The notes beneath the pieces are model-generated. The model was not told where the DNA came from and made no database searches. It saw only the letters and a program-made list of their open reading frames with translations. The position numbers were made by a program, and so were the translations under genes. Source: Selenomonadales bacterium (GTDB lineage: Bacteria; Bacillota; Negativicutes; Sporomusales; UBA7701). Taken from it: a stretch of 64,000 nt of DNA. Shown in pieces: positions 62,810 to 64,000 of the stretch; within the stretch, counting starts at the first letter, position 1; each line of letters begins with the position of its first letter. The stretch lies in the NCBI GenBank assembly GCA_029976065.1, contig JARKNV010000016.1, positions 47,859 to 111,858 of the forward strand. Reading direction: 5' to 3'.

Positions 62810-63832
62810 ATGAGCGCCCCGAAACAAATCAACAAACGCAAACTCGTCCTGACCGCCGGCTGCATAGCGGCCGTGCTCGCCATAGCGGGGGGCGGTTGGT
62901 GGTATACAGCCAGCGCCAAAATATCCACCGACGACGCCAGAGTGAAAAGCAATATCGTCAACGTCAGCACCAAAGTCCCCGGCCAGATAGAAGAGCTCGC
63001 CGTCAAGGAAGGCGACCGCGTCCAGGCCGGACAGGTAATCGCCCGCATCGACAGCCAAGCCATCCAGATCCAGGTCGAACAGGCCCGGGCCAACCTCGCC
63101 GCCGCCCAGGCCAAGCTCGCCTCCCTCCAGGCCGGCAACCGCCCGCAGCAGGTCGCCCAGGCCGGCGCCACCGTCGAACAGGCCGAGGCCAACCTCGACA
63201 ACGTCCGCAAAAACTACGAGCGCACCGCCACCCTCTACGAAGACGGCGCCCTCTCCGCCCAGCAGCGCGACCAGGCCCTCACCGCCCTCAAAGTCGCCCA
63301 GGCCCAGTACGACGCCGCCCGCCAGGGCTACAGCCTCGCCACCGAAGGCGCGGCCGCCCAGGACGTCGACTTCGCCCGCGCCACCGTCGACCAGGCCGCC
63401 GCCGCCCTCAAAAGCGCCGAACTCCAGCTCGCCAATTCCGTCATCACCGCTCCCGTCGCCGGCGTCATCGCCAAGCTCCCCGTCGACCAGGGCGAAACCG
63501 TCTCCGTCGGCCAGACCGTCTTCAGCCTCACCGACCCCGCCGATTCCTGGGTCGAAGCCAACATCGAGGAAACCGACATCGGCCGCGTCAAGCTCGGCGA
63601 AACCGTCCAATTCACCGTCGACGCCTACCCCCGCCGCAAATTCGCCGGCGAAGTCGCCGACGTTGGCGCCGCCACCGGCTCCCAGTTCGCCCTCCTGCCG
63701 GCCGACAACGCCACCGGCAACTTCACCAAAGTAACCCAGCGCATCCCCGTCAAAATCAAAATCACCGACAACGGCCAGGCCGACCTCAAACCCGGCATGT
63801 CGGCCGTCGTCGCCATCCGCACAGGCAGGTGA
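62810..63832 (+). CDS. HlyD/EmrA-family membrane fusion protein
   Basis: A 340-residue periplasmic adaptor with one N-terminal membrane helix (AGCIAAVLAIAGGGWWYTA), a barrel-sandwich (VPGQIEELAVKEGDRVQAGQVIARID), a long coiled-coil hairpin and a second lipoyl half (VITAPVAGVIAKLPVDQGETV). ATG 62810 has AGGAGGAAT upstream. It pairs with the DHA2 permease starting 6 bp later to form an EmrAB-type drug efflux pump. Confidence 0.92.
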   Translation: MSAPKQINKRKLVLTAGCIAAVLAIAGGGWWYTASAKISTDDARVKSNIVNVSTKVPGQIEELAVKEGDRVQAGQVIARIDSQAIQIQVEQARANLAAAQAKLASLQAGNRPQQVAQAGATVEQAEANLDNVRKNYERTATLYEDGALSAQQRDQALTALKVAQAQYDAARQGYSLATEGAAAQDVDFARATVDQAAAALKSAELQLANSVITAPVAGVIAKLPVDQGETVSVGQTVFSLTDPADSWVEANIEETDIGRVKLGETVQFTVDAYPRRKFAGEVADVGAATGSQFALLPADNATGNFTKVTQRIPVKIKITDNGQADLKPGMSAVVAIRTGR

Positions 63833-63838
63833 TTACCC

Positions 63839-64000
63839 ATGAACGCCGCCAAACCGAATAAATACTTCGTCCTCTTCATCGTCTCCCTCGGCACCGTCCT
63901 CAGCGGCTACGTCGCCAGCTCCCTCGACATCGCCCTCACCAACATCATGAACACCTTCGGCTTCACCATGGACAACGTCACCTGGGTGCTGCTCGCCTAC
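63839..64000 (+). CDS. DHA2-family MFS efflux permease (EmrB-like), partial
   Basis: The first 54 codons are present up to the window edge. MNAAKPNKYFVLFIVSLGTVLSG leads into VASSLDIALTNIMNTFG, matching helix 1 and the conserved D/ALTNI motif of EmrB proteins. It should pair with the upstream HlyD-type adaptor. Confidence 0.88.
   Translation, partial: MNAAKPNKYFVLFIVSLGTVLSGYVASSLDIALTNIMNTFGFTMDNVTWVLLAY

Overview
The window looks like chromosome from a GC-rich, anaerobic, spore-forming Firmicute, most likely a Negativicute of the Sporomusaceae type. This is inferred from gene content, not from a marker gene. Host genes have a strong C-ending codon bias. They include a class III (oxygen-sensitive) ribonucleotide reductase, a CotF-like coat protein, a GdhA-type glutamate dehydrogenase and an Acr3/ArsD/ArsA arsenic operon. 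No rRNA, tRNA, CRISPR array or phage structural gene was seen.

Left host segment (1-6795): gnd (6-phosphogluconate dehydrogenase), an FGGY sugar kinase (probably gluconokinase) on the other strand, then nrdR-nrdD and the first 34 codons of nrdG. NrdR-box-like sites and a leader hairpin lie upstream of nrdR.

Mobile element (about 6796-33399, 26.6 kb): nrdG is cut between the second and third cysteines of its radical-SAM motif, and the remaining 142 codons resume at 33400. The insert is bounded by an imperfect 15-bp inverted repeat. It carries, from left to right: an intact divergent nrdG that can replace the broken one; three overlapping tyrosine recombinases and a TnpC-like protein (Tn554/RIT-type module); a divergent XRE regulator with a perfect operator-like palindrome; a Gabija-like pair (OLD nuclease and UvrD helicase) with an HD-domain protein; a PAS-sigma54 activator with a textbook -24/-12 promoter; and a catabolic operon. 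That operon encodes a cyclase-family hydrolase, soluble chemoreceptor, amidohydrolase, MoaD-like protein, tungsten aldehyde oxidoreductase with a 4x[4Fe-4S] partner, beta-keto acid cleavage enzyme, aldehyde dehydrogenase and MFS carrier. It is followed by a GC-rich CoA-transferase/thiolase module, whose thiolase has an in-frame stop. The apparent logic is aldehyde oxidation, then beta-keto acid cleavage to acetoacetate, then acetoacetyl-CoA and acetyl-CoA. The substrate is unknown.

Right host segment (33400-64000): the nrdG 3' remnant, an orphan NHLP-type RiPP precursor, an arsenic region (arsR-acr3-arsD-arsA, a broken DGC-domain gene, arsR-thioredoxin-permease), rsgA with a possible switching leader, small transporters and enzymes, a diguanylate cyclase, repeat-containing exported proteins, a structured leader with a terminator/antiterminator arrangement, gdhA, an APC permease, a trypsin-like protease, a radical SAM protein with pgeF, and a PadR-HlyD-DHA2 efflux operon running off the end.

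Two families of short non-coding repeats with terminal inverted repeats (MITE-like) lie between host genes: family A with two copies and family B with seven.
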